Of a DNA stretch of 64,000 nt, positions 6,172 through 14,760 are shown one piece after another. Source of the stretch: an uncultured Oscillospiraceae bacterium (GTDB lineage: Bacteria; Bacillota; Clostridia; Oscillospirales; Oscillospiraceae); assembly GCA_910579965.1 (NCBI GenBank), contig CAJTWF010000003.1:1-64000 (forward strand). The letters run 5' to 3'. The notes beneath the pieces were generated by a model. The model was not told the origin of the DNA. It made no database searches and saw nothing but the letters and a program-made list of their open reading frames with translations. The translations under genes and the position numbers were made by a program. Position 1 is the first letter of the stretch. Each line of letters opens with the position of its first letter.

Positions 6172-8141
6172 AGCAGCGGCCCCTCCTTCTCCGGCTGGAT
6201 CTGATCCCGGTACACCCCTTGCAGGCGCACCAGGGCCCTGGACATGGGCAGCAGCTCCTCGTAGGCGGGGATGGCCCCGTCCACGCCCTCGCACAGCCAG
6301 TCCATGCGCATGATCTCCTGGGGGGAGAACCACTTCTCCCCGTCGCTGCGCACCGTCCCGTCCTGGGACCGGATGGGCTGCTGGAAGGGCAGAATACTCT
6401 CCTCCGCCACCCCCTTGCGGAGGATGTTCACCAGCTGCACCACCCCGGAGGGCAGATCCGGACTGAGCAGCACGTCGATGGCCCGGCTGCTCATGCCCCA
6501 CCAGTAGTTCACCGCCCGGTCATCGTCCCGGGAGCTGATGGCGTCCCAGCTGCCGCTGAAGATGCTGCGCACGATCTTGACATAGAAGTTGCCCCAGTGC
6601 CAGTAGGGGGAGGCCAGGGGGGCCATGGTCCCGTCGGCCCGGAGCTGGCAGAGGCCCCAGGGCTCCTGGACCCGGTCCGGCGTGGGGATGTCCCGGTTGG
6701 AGATCAGATCCACCCCCTCCCGGACCAGCGCGCCCATGGGGTCCTCCTCCACGCAGGACCAGCACAGCCGGACCCGGGCCCTGGGATTGGTGAGCCGGGC
6801 CCCCAGGGTGAAGGCGTTGATGCTGGCGGGCACGCCGAAGATGGGGTTGGAGGCCACGTAGCCGATCTGCCCGTCCCGGCTCATGGCCCCGGCGATGGCC
6901 CCGGTGATGAACTTGCCCTCGTAGATGCGGCTGTAGTAGGTGCGCACGCTGGCGTAGGGCATGGAGGCGGAGCAGTTGAGCACCCGGACATTGGGATACT
7001 TGGCGGCGATCTTCCGGCAGGCGTCGATGAGAGGGGGCGTGGTGGCGAAGATGACCTGGGCCCCCTCCCCGATGACCTCCTCCATGGCCTCCACCGCCGC
7101 CTCGGGCTGGACGCAGCTGCGGACCTGGGCGGTGACCTTATCCCCCATCACCGCCTCCATATACTGCCGGCCCAGATCGTGGGCCCGGACCCAGTCGCTC
7201 TCCTCGGGGCTGTGCTCGTTGATGAAGGCCACGTTGAGCCGGTCCGGGAACACGGCCTTCACCAGCCGGCCCCAGAGGCCCTGGGCGGGCTCCTCCTCCC
7301 CCTTCTGCTCCTGGGTCTCCGTGCTCACGGAGATGGGCTCGGTCTGGGAGAGGACCTTCACGTCCGCCCACACGGCGTTCAGGGTCTTCACCAGCTCCGC
7401 GGCCGGGGTGGTCTTGAGCTGCTCGAAGGGATACACCCGCAGCCACACCAGCAGCGCGTCCGCCGCCGTCACGGGCAGGCTCTCTCCCCCCAGCTTCTTA
7501 AATGCCTCGGTGAAGAAAGTGAAGCCGGAGATGAACCTCAGCCGCTCGTCCTCGGTCCACACGTGGTCCGGCTCATAGCCCAGGGCGGCCTGGAGCTTGG
7601 CAAAGCTGCCCACCCGGCTGAAGTAGACCCGGTAGAGCTTTGTCATCTGATAGGAGCGCATGAAGTCGTAGTAGGCCTGGACCGCCGGATCGTCGGACCA
7701 GCTGGGGATGACCCGGATGACGTAACCCGGGATGGTGGGGGCGTGGTAGCTCTTCAGGACGCTGGCCCGCTTGTTGCCCTCCTGGACGTAGAACCGGCCC
7801 AGGTACTCATAGCAGCGGATGGGGTCCCGGATGCCCTCGTCCCCCAGATGGGCCGCGCACAGCTCCTTCCACTTGAAGGCGAACTCCGAGTCCGGCTCCA
7901 GCAGGGGCATGAAGTTGGCGGCAAAGGCGCTGCGCCGTCCGGCGGTCTTGGTGCCGGTGACCTGCTCGGTGGGGATCTCAATGACCCCCATGTCCACCCG
8001 GCCGGCCACCATGGCGTCGTCCAGGATCTCGTCGAGCACCTGGGGATAGGGGTAGCGCCCGTGGAGAACGCAGTCCTTATAGTTCTTCTGGCCCAGTCTG
8101 AGGGCTCTGCTGTACTGTTCCGCCGCTTCCTGTCTGTTCAC
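6168..8141 (-). CDS. ParB-like/BMP fusion protein, cytoplasmic
   Basis: This 657-residue protein has two recognisable parts. Residues about 48-150 form a ParB/sulfiredoxin-like domain (E-I-P-T-E-Q-V-T-G-T-K-T-A-G-R, then D-P-I-R-C-Y-E-Y, then Y-V-Q-E-G-N-K-R-A-S-V-L). Residues about 300-600 form a basic-membrane-protein (BMP/Med-type) periplasmic-binding fold (L-N-V-A-F-I-N-E near the start, Y-E-G-K-F-I-T-G-A-I-A-G-A-M, G-Q-I-G-Y-V-A-S-N-P-I-F-G-V). BMP proteins usually bind nucleosides outside the cell, but there is no signal peptide or lipobox here and no permease nearby. A cytoplasmic sensor is therefore more likely than a transporter subunit. The start is a GTG with AAAGGAGG nine bases upstream. 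It opens a four-gene operon. Confidence 0.8.
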   Translation of the reverse strand: MNRQEAAEQYSRALRLGQKNYKDCVLHGRYPYPQVLDEILDDAMVAGRVDMGVIEIPTEQVTGTKTAGRRSAFAANFMPLLEPDSEFAFKWKELCAAHLGDEGIRDPIRCYEYLGRFYVQEGNKRASVLKSYHAPTIPGYVIRVIPSWSDDPAVQAYYDFMRSYQMTKLYRVYFSRVGSFAKLQAALGYEPDHVWTEDERLRFISGFTFFTEAFKKLGGESLPVTAADALLVWLRVYPFEQLKTTPAAELVKTLNAVWADVKVLSQTEPISVSTETQEQKGEEEPAQGLWGRLVKAVFPDRLNVAFINEHSPEESDWVRAHDLGRQYMEAVMGDKVTAQVRSCVQPEAAVEAMEEVIGEGAQVIFATTPPLIDACRKIAAKYPNVRVLNCSASMPYASVRTYYSRIYEGKFITGAIAGAMSRDGQIGYVASNPIFGVPASINAFTLGARLTNPRARVRLCWSCVEEDPMGALVREGVDLISNRDIPTPDRVQEPWGLCQLRADGTMAPLASPYWHWGNFYVKIVRSIFSGSWDAISSRDDDRAVNYWWGMSSRAIDVLLSPDLPSGVVQLVNILRKGVAEESILPFQQPIRSQDGTVRSDGEKWFSPQEIMRMDWLCEGVDGAIPAYEELLPMSRALVRLQGVYRDQIQPEKEGPLL

Positions 8142-8217
8142 TCCAGATATCCTCCTTTGCTCCGCCGGCCTCCGGCGGGTCCCAATGGCTTCTGACTGTC
8201 TTCACGAAATCAGGGTC

Positions 8218-8247
8218 ATTATAAAGCAAAGAGGGGCCGGGATGCAA
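8218..8247 (-). promoter_or_regulatory. promoter of the BMP-phosphoesterase-DUF4430-ECF operon
   Basis: On the minus strand TTGCAT (8242-8247), an 18-base spacer and a perfect TATAAT (8218-8223) lie about 75 bases upstream of the GTG start codon. Confidence 0.7.
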
Positions 8248-8379
8248 TCCCCAGAGGGCCGGGGAAACGGAGATTTTTCCCGGGAAAAGGCGGTCAGAAC
8301 TGTCACATCTGATAAAAACCGGGCCAGGGGCGCGCCGCTCTCCGGGCGCAGTATTCCCAGAATTTGTTGCAAATACCCC

Positions 8380-8408
8380 TTGACGGGGCGGAAATCCTAG
8401 GATAGGAT
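8380..8408 (+). promoter_or_regulatory. promoter of rrf2, with overlapping palindrome
   Basis: TTGACG (8380-8385) and TAGGAT (8403-8408) are spaced by 17 bases. The palindrome ATCCTAGGAT (8394-8403) covers the -10 edge and is a plausible autoregulatory site. The following GATAGGGATTAAC resembles GATAGGGATAACA at the nifS promoter. Confidence 0.65.
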
Positions 8409-8437
8409 AGGGATTAACGAGGGAGGGAGGGGTCCAT

Positions 8438-8896
8438 TTGAAGATATCTGCCAAGAGCCGCTACGCCCTGCACCTGATGCTAGCCCTGGCCATGCAGGAG
8501 GAGGGCGTGAACCTGTCGGTGAAGTCGGTGGCCGAGCAGCAGGGCATCAGCGAGAAGTACCTGGAGCAGATCATCCCCGTGCTGGTGCGCAGCGGTCTGG
8601 TGCGCAGCGTCCGGGGGGCCCGCGGGGGCTACCACCTGGTCAAGAGCCCGGAGGACTACACCGTGGGCCTGATCCTGCGGACCGTGGAGGGCAGCATCGC
8701 CCCTGTCTCCTGCCTGGACGACGCGGTCAACCAGTGCGCCCGGTGCAAGGAGTGCGCCACCCTGGCTCTGTGGGAGCAGGTGGACCAGGCCATCAGCAAT
8801 GTGGTGGACCACGTGACCCTGGCCGATCTGGTGGACAAGCAGCGGCGCATCGACGCCCGGTGCACCGCCGGCCGGGGGCAGCGGGGGAACTGTTGA
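8438..8896 (+). CDS. Rrf2-family Fe-S-responsive transcription regulator
   Basis: A 152-residue Rrf2/IscR-type repressor. The N-terminal winged helix (residues about 1-75) has the typical S-R-Y-A-L-H-L-M-L start and the G-A-R-G-G-Y-H-L wing. The cluster-binding loop carries Cys92, Cys100, Cys103 and Cys106, close to the three cysteines of IscR, so it probably senses a [2Fe-2S] cluster. Translation starts at TTG (8438-8440), supported by GAGGGAGGGAGG upstream and by the family N-terminus M-K-I-S. It precedes nifS and nifU, and similar sequence at both promoters suggests it controls itself and them. A cysteine-metabolism regulator (CymR-like) is the alternative, but the Cys cluster argues for IscR-like function. 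Confidence 0.88.
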   Translation: MKISAKSRYALHLMLALAMQEEGVNLSVKSVAEQQGISEKYLEQIIPVLVRSGLVRSVRGARGGYHLVKSPEDYTVGLILRTVEGSIAPVSCLDDAVNQCARCKECATLALWEQVDQAISNVVDHVTLADLVDKQRRIDARCTAGRGQRGNC

Positions 8897-9177
8897 GCCC
8901 CCCTATTTCCGCGCACAGGAGAGGCGTTCATCCGGGCCGCTGACAGGGAAATCCATTTTTCGAAGGACGCTGTCTCCTGTAAGCCCGCCCCTACAGGACC
9001 CCCGCACACCTCCAGCTTGCCGCAGGAAAATCTGATATCCCTGGGCTGCTGAAAAAAGAACTTGACTTTTCTCCCTCCCCGCCGTATGATAGGGATAACA
9101 GTAACTCCTATTTCCATATAGGGATTTAGGAGAAGATACCGGGGACGCGCCCCGAAGGAAGAAAGAAGGAACCGCCC
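8897..9177 (+). other. rrf2-nifS intergenic region
   Basis: This gap holds a hairpin with arms TCCTGTA/TACAGGA (8975-8998) around GCCCGCCCC. It resembles one arm of the long palindromic repeat at 34687-34769 and looks like a degenerate copy. The nifS promoter and leader follow. No coding sequence is seen. Confidence 0.5.
9062..9132 (+). promoter_or_regulatory. nifS-nifU promoter and candidate Rrf2 operator
   Basis: TTGACT (9062-9067), 17 bases, TATGAT (9085-9090). Just past the expected start of transcription lies an inverted repeat CTCCTA (9105-9110)...TAGGAG (9127-9132), a good position for repression by the Rrf2 protein encoded upstream. Confidence 0.7.
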
Positions 9178-10365
9178 ATGTTTGTTTACGCTGACAACGC
9201 GGCCACCACCGCCATGAGCAAGGCCGCCATTGACGCCATGACCCCCGCCATGCACCAGCTCTACGGCAACCCCAGCAGCCTCCACCAGAAGGGCCGGGAG
9301 GCCAACTACGCGCTGATGGACGCCCGGGAGACCGTGGCCCGGTGCCTCAACGCCCAGCCCAGGGAGATCTACTTCACCGGCTGCGGCACGGAGTCGGACA
9401 ACTGGGCCATCACCGAGGGGGCCCGCCTGGGGGCGGAGCAGGGCAAGAGGCACATCATCTCTGACCCCATCGAGCACCACGCCGTGCTCCACACCCTGGC
9501 CAAGCTGGAGAAGCAGGGCTTTGAGGTCACCTACCTGCCGGTCCACGAGGACGGCGTGGTGCGCCTGGAGGATCTGGCCGCCGCCATCCGCCCGGACACC
9601 TGCCTGGTGACCATCATGTTCTCCAACAACGAGATCGGCACTGTCCAGCCCATCCGGGAGATCGGGGCCCTGTGCCGGGAGCGGGGAGTCCTCTTCCACA
9701 CCGACGCGGTCCAGGCGGTGGGCCACCTGCCCATAGACGTGGCGGCGGACAACATCGACATGCTCTCCCTCTCCGGCCACAAGTTCCACGCCCCCAAGGG
9801 CGTCGGCGCGCTGTACTGCAAGAAGAGCGTGCCCATCAGGAACTTCATCGAGGGCGGCGCCCAGGAGCGGGGCCGCCGGGGCGGCACCGAGGCCATCCCG
9901 GCCATTCTGGCCATGGCGGCGGCCATGAAGGACAGCTGCGAGCACATGGAGGAGAACATGGCCCGCGTCTCCGCCATGCGGGATAAGCTCATCGACGGGC
10001 TGAGCAAAATCCCCCGCTCCCGCTGCAACGGCAGTCCGGACCACCGGGCCCCGGGCCTCGTCAGCTTCTGCTTTGAGGGCATCGAGGGGGAGAGCCTGCT
10101 GCTGCGGCTGGATCTGGCCGGCATCTGCGCCAGCTCCGGCAGCGCCTGCACCAGCGGCTCCCTGGACCCCAGCCACGTACTGCTGGCCCTGGGTATGCCC
10201 CACGAGATCGCCCACGGCTCCCTGCGGCTGAGCCTGTCCGAGTACAATACCATGGAAGAGGTGGACTACATTCTCCAGCAGGTGCCGGAGGTGGTGCGCA
10301 CCCTGCGGCAGATGAGCCCCGTGTGGTCCCGCATGCTGGAGACCATGGAGGACCCCTACCAATAA
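9178..10365 (+). CDS. nifS: cysteine desulfurase, NifS type
   Basis: A 395-residue PLP enzyme that takes sulfur from cysteine to form a persulfide for Fe-S cluster assembly. The PLP lysine is Lys202 in S-L-S-G-H-K-F-H-A-P-K-G. The catalytic cysteine is Cys324 in S-S-G-S-A-C-T-S-G-S-L-D-P-S-H-V. The N-terminus Y-A-D-N-A-A-T-T and the R-G-G-T-E motif are normal. The long active-site loop is that of group I (NifS/IscS) enzymes. The scaffold gene nifU follows 40 bases later. In low-GC and clostridial Firmicutes this nifS-nifU pair is the housekeeping system (isc-like), so nitrogen fixation is not implied. Confidence 0.95.
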   Translation: MFVYADNAATTAMSKAAIDAMTPAMHQLYGNPSSLHQKGREANYALMDARETVARCLNAQPREIYFTGCGTESDNWAITEGARLGAEQGKRHIISDPIEHHAVLHTLAKLEKQGFEVTYLPVHEDGVVRLEDLAAAIRPDTCLVTIMFSNNEIGTVQPIREIGALCRERGVLFHTDAVQAVGHLPIDVAADNIDMLSLSGHKFHAPKGVGALYCKKSVPIRNFIEGGAQERGRRGGTEAIPAILAMAAAMKDSCEHMEENMARVSAMRDKLIDGLSKIPRSRCNGSPDHRAPGLVSFCFEGIEGESLLLRLDLAGICASSGSACTSGSLDPSHVLLALGMPHEIAHGSLRLSLSEYNTMEEVDYILQQVPEVVRTLRQMSPVWSRMLETMEDPYQ

Positions 10366-10405
10366 ACAGGATTTTCATCCGGATCAGAAAGGACGAATAG
10401 AAGCT

Positions 10406-10858
10406 ATGGCAATGGAATACAGCGAAAAGGTGATGGAGCATTTCGCCCATCCCCACAACGTGGGCACACTGGAGGACGCCAACGGCGTAGGCGAGGTGGG
10501 CAACGCCAAGTGCGGCGACATTATGCGCATGTACCTGAAGATCAGCGACGACGAGGTCATTGAGGACGTGAAGTTCCAGACCTTCGGCTGCGCCTCCGCA
10601 ATCGCCACCAGCTCCATCGCAACGGACATGATTAAGGGCCGGCCCCTCAAGGACGCCCTCACCCTGACCAACAAGGCGGTGGTGGTGGCTCTGGACGGCC
10701 TGCCGGCGGTGAAGATTCACTGCTCGGTCCTTGCGGAGCAGGCGGTGAAGGCCGCCGTGGCGGACTACTACAAGCGCAAGGGCATCCCCTTCGAGTCCCC
10801 CTGTGACCAGTGCGGCGGCGAGGGCTGCTGCGGCCATGACCACGGCTGCGAGGAATAA
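10406..10858 (+). CDS. nifU: Fe-S cluster scaffold, NifU/IscU type
   Basis: A 150-residue scaffold with the three cluster ligands Cys36 (in A-K-C-G-D, with Asp38), Cys62 (in F-G-C-A-S-A) and Cys106 (in I-H-C-S-V-L-A-E-Q-A), in the IscU arrangement. The C-terminal tail is unusually rich in Cys and His (C-D-Q-C-G-G-E-G-C-C-G-H-D-H-G-C); such tails occur in clostridial NifU proteins and may bind metal, but this is not the NifU C-terminal Nfu domain. It receives sulfur from the neighbouring NifS. No iscA, hscA/B or ferredoxin gene follows; a strong terminator ends the unit. Confidence 0.93.
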   Translation: MAMEYSEKVMEHFAHPHNVGTLEDANGVGEVGNAKCGDIMRMYLKISDDEVIEDVKFQTFGCASAIATSSIATDMIKGRPLKDALTLTNKAVVVALDGLPAVKIHCSVLAEQAVKAAVADYYKRKGIPFESPCDQCGGEGCCGHDHGCEE

Positions 10859-10875
10859 TCTCAGACATATTGCAG

Positions 10876-10911
10876 GCGCCCGAATGGTTCTGACCATTCG
10901 GGCGCTTTTTT
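10876..10911 (+). terminator. terminator of the rrf2-nifS-nifU unit
   Basis: A 13-bp perfect stem (GCGCCCGAATGGT/ACCATTCGGGCGC) with a 4-base loop is followed by six T residues, 18 bases past the nifU stop. Confidence 0.95.
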
Positions 10912-10967
10912 CCTGCCAATACCGCTGATATCTCACGAGGGCCGCCGCTCCGCTGCGGGACAGCCGG

Positions 10968-11954
10968 TCACGCTCTCTTCTTTCCGCCCTCCCGCAGCCG
11001 CCGCCACAGCCGCCGCACCCGGGGGCCGCAGGCCAGCTTCGCCGCCTCCCTGGCGGCGCGGCCGGGCTCCATGCCGCCGTGGACCAGCAGCCACACCAGG
11101 GCCGCCGCCCCCCGCCCCCGCTGGTTGTGCCTGAGCGCCAGGGCGTACCGCCGGTCCATCTTCCACAGGGCGATCCGCCGCCGCTCCCCGGGCGATTCCA
11201 CGGGGCAGAGGGCCGCCAGCTCGTCCACCAGGTCCTCAAAGTCCGCGTATTTTTTCTCCTCCTCCCCCTCTGTCAGAGGGCGGCGGGAATGGCTGTCCGG
11301 GGAGACATGGACCGTGTACAGCGCCTCCGGAATGGTGGGACACCGGTGGCGGTACAGGAACGGCAGGAGCATCTGAAAATTCTGCCCCACGTCGTACTCC
11401 GGGATCTGCCGCCGGGGGTAGATGGCGAAGAACGCCTCGCATCGCAGCATGTAGCACCCGCAGCAAACAAAGCTCTGCCCCGTCAGGACCGGGAAGAACA
11501 GCTCCTCTCCCGCCCAGTCCGTCATATTCTCCTGGGGCGGGCAGGGGCCGCCGTCCGGGCCCAGATAGCGGCCCAGGGAGCGGACGCACTGGTACTGTGG
11601 GTTGGCCGTCAGGAAGTCCGCCCGCCGGCGGATGGAGCTGGGGTGGAGCTCGTCGTCGCTGTCCGGCCAGATGAGATATTCCCCTGTCGCCAGGGGCAGG
11701 GCCCGGTTAATGGCGGCGGAGGCGTTCCGGTGCTCCCCGGTCACGATCCTCAGGGCGTAGCCCCGCCGGCGGAACCTGTCCCGGAAGGCCCGGGCCGCCG
11801 CCAGCGTCCCGTCCCGGGATCCGTCGTCCGAGAGGATCATCTCCACGTCCTCCCAGCTCTGGGCCAGCACCGATTCCAGCAGCCGGTGCAGGTGCTTCTC
11901 CCCGTTGTACACCGGCGTCACCACGGACACCCTGTTTTTTACAAAGTCCCCCAT
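10968..11954 (-). CDS. family 2 glycosyltransferase
   Basis: A 328-residue GT-A enzyme, and the last gene of the polysaccharide cluster. V-S-V-V-T-P-V-Y-N-G near residue 10, S-D-D-G-S-R-D-G-T near 42 and the metal-binding W-P-D-S-D-D-E near 97 are the usual nucleotide-sugar motifs. The C-terminal third is basic and could touch the membrane. It begins two bases from the stop of the ABC exporter gene upstream, so translation is coupled. Donor and acceptor sugars cannot be predicted. Confidence 0.88.
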   Translation of the reverse strand: MGDFVKNRVSVVTPVYNGEKHLHRLLESVLAQSWEDVEMILSDDGSRDGTLAAARAFRDRFRRRGYALRIVTGEHRNASAAINRALPLATGEYLIWPDSDDELHPSSIRRRADFLTANPQYQCVRSLGRYLGPDGGPCPPQENMTDWAGEELFFPVLTGQSFVCCGCYMLRCEAFFAIYPRRQIPEYDVGQNFQMLLPFLYRHRCPTIPEALYTVHVSPDSHSRRPLTEGEEEKKYADFEDLVDELAALCPVESPGERRRIALWKMDRRYALALRHNQRGRGAAALVWLLVHGGMEPGRAAREAAKLACGPRVRRLWRRLREGGKKRA

Positions 11955-11955
11955 G

Positions 11956-13647
11956 TCACCGCACCCTCACCAGCCGCCGGTTCTCCAGCCTGTACACCCG
12001 CTCGCAGGCCTCGGCCAGGCTCATGTGGTGGGTCACCATCAGCAGGGTCTTCTGTCCCCGCATCTGCCGGACAGCGTCAATGACCGCCCGCTCGGTGTCC
12101 ACGTCCAGGGCGGCGGTGGCCTCGTCCATGATGAGGATCTCGGACTCCTTGTACAGCGCCCGGGCCAGGGCGATCCGCTGGCGCTGTCCCCCGGAGATGG
12201 CCGTGCCGTTCTGCCCGATGATGGTGTCCAGGCCCTCCGGCATCTCCCGCACGTCCTCCCAGATCTGGGCGCACTCCAGGCACCGGATGATCCGCTCCTC
12301 GTCCTCCTCCGCCGCCATGAAGGCCACGTTGCCCCGGACGGTCTCATCGTTGAGGAAGACGGTCTGGGGGATGTAGCTGACCACCGCCCCCACGTCCCCC
12401 CGGCAGGGCCCCTGGCCGTCCCGGCCCTCCACCAGATCAAAGTCGTCGTACCAGATGTGTCCCCCCTGGGGCCGGAGCAGGCCCAGGAGCAGATCCAGCA
12501 GGGTGGTCTTTCCCCCGCCGGAGGGCCCGATCACCGCAGTGGAGCGCCCCGCCGGGATGTGGATGGAGGCGTTTTCAAAGATCTGCTTCCCGTTGGGGTA
12601 GCGGAAGCACAGGCCCTCCACCCGGATGCCGCTCTCCAGCGTGACGGGCTTCTCCCGCAGGGGGATCCTGTCCGCCTGGGCCCGGCGCAGGGCGCCGTAC
12701 CGGAGCAGGGACCCGCGGAGGGCCTCGAAATACCTGGAGGCGAACCGGAGGCCGGTCAGCGCCTCCACAATCCGTTTGGACACCGGGAGCATCCGGGTCA
12801 GCAGGGTAATGAAGATCAGGGCCTGGGGGAGAATGCTGCCCAGCTCCAGCCCGGCGGCCAGCAGGGCCGCCAGCAGCACAAACAGGGCCGACTGCATCAC
12901 GTCCCGCAGCACCACCCCCTGGAGGCCCCGGGTGAAGTCGTAGTCCTTCTGGATCCGGGCGCACTCCCCGCTGGCCCGGCGGTACTTCTCCAGCAGGTTC
13001 CCCCGCCGGGCGTCGATTTTGATCTCCTTGTAGGACCCGAACATGGTGGACACCATCCCGCTGGCCCGGATCTCCAGCCGCCGCCGCTTCTCCCCGTACC
13101 GGACGGCGTAGATCCGGCCCCGGCAGTAGAGGCCCGCCATCAGAGCCGCCAGCAGGACGCAGCTGGCCGCGCCCACGCCCCGGGCCGCATAGATCATGGC
13201 CAGCGCGTAGGCCGCCGTGGTCAGCCCGTCCACCGCCAGCCCCAGGCAGGCGGGGATCATCCCGGCGCAGACGGCGGGGTCATTCCGGGCGCCGCTGACC
13301 GCCTCCATGGCGGTTCTCCGGTTGTGGTCCTCCAGCTCCTCCATGCCGTAGAGCTCGTAGAGCTTCACAGACCAGCTGTGGGCAACGTCCGTCACCAGGG
13401 CGGTGGCGGCCCGGCCCCGCAGCAGCTCAAAGGCCCCCACCGCCAGCAGCGCCAGAGCCACAAGGGCCATCCGCGCCGCCAGCGGGCCGGAGGAGCCCTG
13501 GTCAAAGGCCTGCTGGAGGAGGGGGATCATCATGGACACGCCGGCCAGATCCGCCGCCGGGGCCATGAGGCACAGGGGTACAAACCGGGCCAGGGCCGCC
13601 CGCTCCGGCGGATCCAGGAGCCGGAGAAGCTCTCTAAACGTTCCCAT
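11956..13647 (-). CDS. ABC exporter, membrane and ATPase domains fused
   Basis: A 563-residue half-transporter: about six membrane spans in residues 20-300, then an ABC ATPase. Walker A G-P-S-G-G-G-K-T lies near residue 375, the signature I-S-G-G-Q-R-Q-R is present, Walker B is I-L-I-M-D-E-A-T-A-A-L-D, and the H-loop is V-T-H-H. It resembles PglK-type flippases for lipid-linked oligosaccharides. The longest frame starts with GTG at 13656, but the ATG at 13645-13647 has GGAGG at proper distance and is preferred. A separate Wzx flippase is also encoded in this cluster, so this pump may export a different intermediate or a modifying group. Confidence 0.88.
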   Translation of the reverse strand: MGTFRELLRLLDPPERAALARFVPLCLMAPAADLAGVSMMIPLLQQAFDQGSSGPLAARMALVALALLAVGAFELLRGRAATALVTDVAHSWSVKLYELYGMEELEDHNRRTAMEAVSGARNDPAVCAGMIPACLGLAVDGLTTAAYALAMIYAARGVGAASCVLLAALMAGLYCRGRIYAVRYGEKRRRLEIRASGMVSTMFGSYKEIKIDARRGNLLEKYRRASGECARIQKDYDFTRGLQGVVLRDVMQSALFVLLAALLAAGLELGSILPQALIFITLLTRMLPVSKRIVEALTGLRFASRYFEALRGSLLRYGALRRAQADRIPLREKPVTLESGIRVEGLCFRYPNGKQIFENASIHIPAGRSTAVIGPSGGGKTTLLDLLLGLLRPQGGHIWYDDFDLVEGRDGQGPCRGDVGAVVSYIPQTVFLNDETVRGNVAFMAAEEDEERIIRCLECAQIWEDVREMPEGLDTIIGQNGTAISGGQRQRIALARALYKESEILIMDEATAALDVDTERAVIDAVRQMRGQKTLLMVTHHMSLAEACERVYRLENRRLVRVR

Positions 13648-13680
13648 GGACAACACGCCTCCTCAGCAGAATAGGTGCGG

Positions 13681-14760
13681 TCACAGCCGCCGGAAAAGCC
13701 GGAGCCAGAGGGAGAAGGGGAGCAGCCGCCAGAGGGCCATATACGCCCCCCGTCCGGGCCGCTCCGCCGTGGGCTCCCGCAGCCTGGGCTGGCTGTCGTT
13801 GGCAATCTCCTCCACGCCGCAGGCGAACCACTCCGTCTCCTGGCGGACCCGCCGCCACAGTGCCTCCCCGGCCTCCGTGCGGCAGAGGACCGCCGAGCAG
13901 CCCATGCCGTCGTCAAACCCGGGCCGGACCGTCTCGATCCCCCAGAAATCCCCCAGGGTGATGTCACTGCCCCTGGCCGGGGTGCAGTACCGGCAGCGGA
14001 AGCAGGAGGGCCGCAGGTTCACGCGGCTGAAGTAGGACCTGCAATACAGGTCCCTGTCCAGGGGCCAGACCAGCTCCTTCTCCCCGATCAGGGCCGCGCA
14101 GGTGCGGCCGCTGTCCCGGTTCCGCTTGTCCCGGAAGGAGAAGCTGTGAAGGGGTCCCCTATAGCGCCGCTCCAGCCAGGCCCCGTACCGCCGCCAGATC
14201 CCCGGGGAGGGGACGCCGTAGCAGATCAGATCCGCCAGGATCCACCCGCCCCGGTCCTCCCCCAGGCGTACGCGCACCGCGTCCGCCTGGCAGGGGGTGC
14301 CGCAGAAGAGGACCGGCCGGCCCCTGGCCGCCGGATCCCGCAGCCCCTCCCACACCGCCGCGAGATCGCTCTGCACATATTTGGTCCGGGCGATGGCGGG
14401 GAGATCCTCCGGGGAGCGGATCTCCCGGTGGCGCACAACGCCGTCCGGGTCCATGGCCGCGCCCCACACGCTCCCCCCGTCCGCCAGCACCCGGGCCGCC
14501 AGCAGGGGGAATATCCCCCCGGAGGACCCCAGCAGCCGGACCCGGTCCTCCCTGGCCCGGGCCCCGAAGCAGGCGGCCGGACTTGGCGCGGGATCCTCCC
14601 GCCGGAGAGGGCACGCCTCCCGGCACAGGGCGCAGTCCGTACAGGCTGCCTCCAGCGCGGGGTACAGAAACCCCTCCCGGTCCTCCTCCATCCGGAGAGC
14701 GCCCCCGGGGCAGACCGCCGCGCACGCGCCGCAGCCTGTACACAATTTCCGCTCAACCAT
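13681..14760 (-). CDS. FrhB/FdhB-type iron-sulfur flavoprotein (Coenzyme F420 hydrogenase beta-like)
   Basis: A 359-residue protein with an N-terminal 2[4Fe-4S] ferredoxin part (C-T-G-C-G-A-C-A-A-V-C-P at 7-18 and C-T-D-C-A-L-C-R-E-A-C-P near 40) followed by the FrhB/FdhB C-terminal flavin-binding domain. The latter has C-G-T-P-C-Q-A-D-A near 160 and G-C-S-A-V near 305. Proteins of this family are common in polysaccharide clusters next to polysaccharide pyruvyl transferases, as here, although the reaction is not established; F420 itself is not expected in this organism. It overlaps the next gene by eight bases. Confidence 0.85.
   Translation of the reverse strand: MVERKLCTGCGACAAVCPGGALRMEEDREGFLYPALEAACTDCALCREACPLRREDPAPSPAACFGARAREDRVRLLGSSGGIFPLLAARVLADGGSVWGAAMDPDGVVRHREIRSPEDLPAIARTKYVQSDLAAVWEGLRDPAARGRPVLFCGTPCQADAVRVRLGEDRGGWILADLICYGVPSPGIWRRYGAWLERRYRGPLHSFSFRDKRNRDSGRTCAALIGEKELVWPLDRDLYCRSYFSRVNLRPSCFRCRYCTPARGSDITLGDFWGIETVRPGFDDGMGCSAVLCRTEAGEALWRRVRQETEWFACGVEEIANDSQPRLREPTAERPGRGAYMALWRLLPFSLWLRLFRRL

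Noticed and set aside
6135..8195. 686-codon open frame on the plus strand
   Set aside because: Antisense shadow of the ParB-like/BMP gene, low complexity in Gly, His, Pro and Val.
9178..10858. Nitrogen-fixation genes
   Set aside because: nifS-nifU here sit behind an Rrf2 regulator and lack nifHDK; they are the housekeeping Fe-S system.
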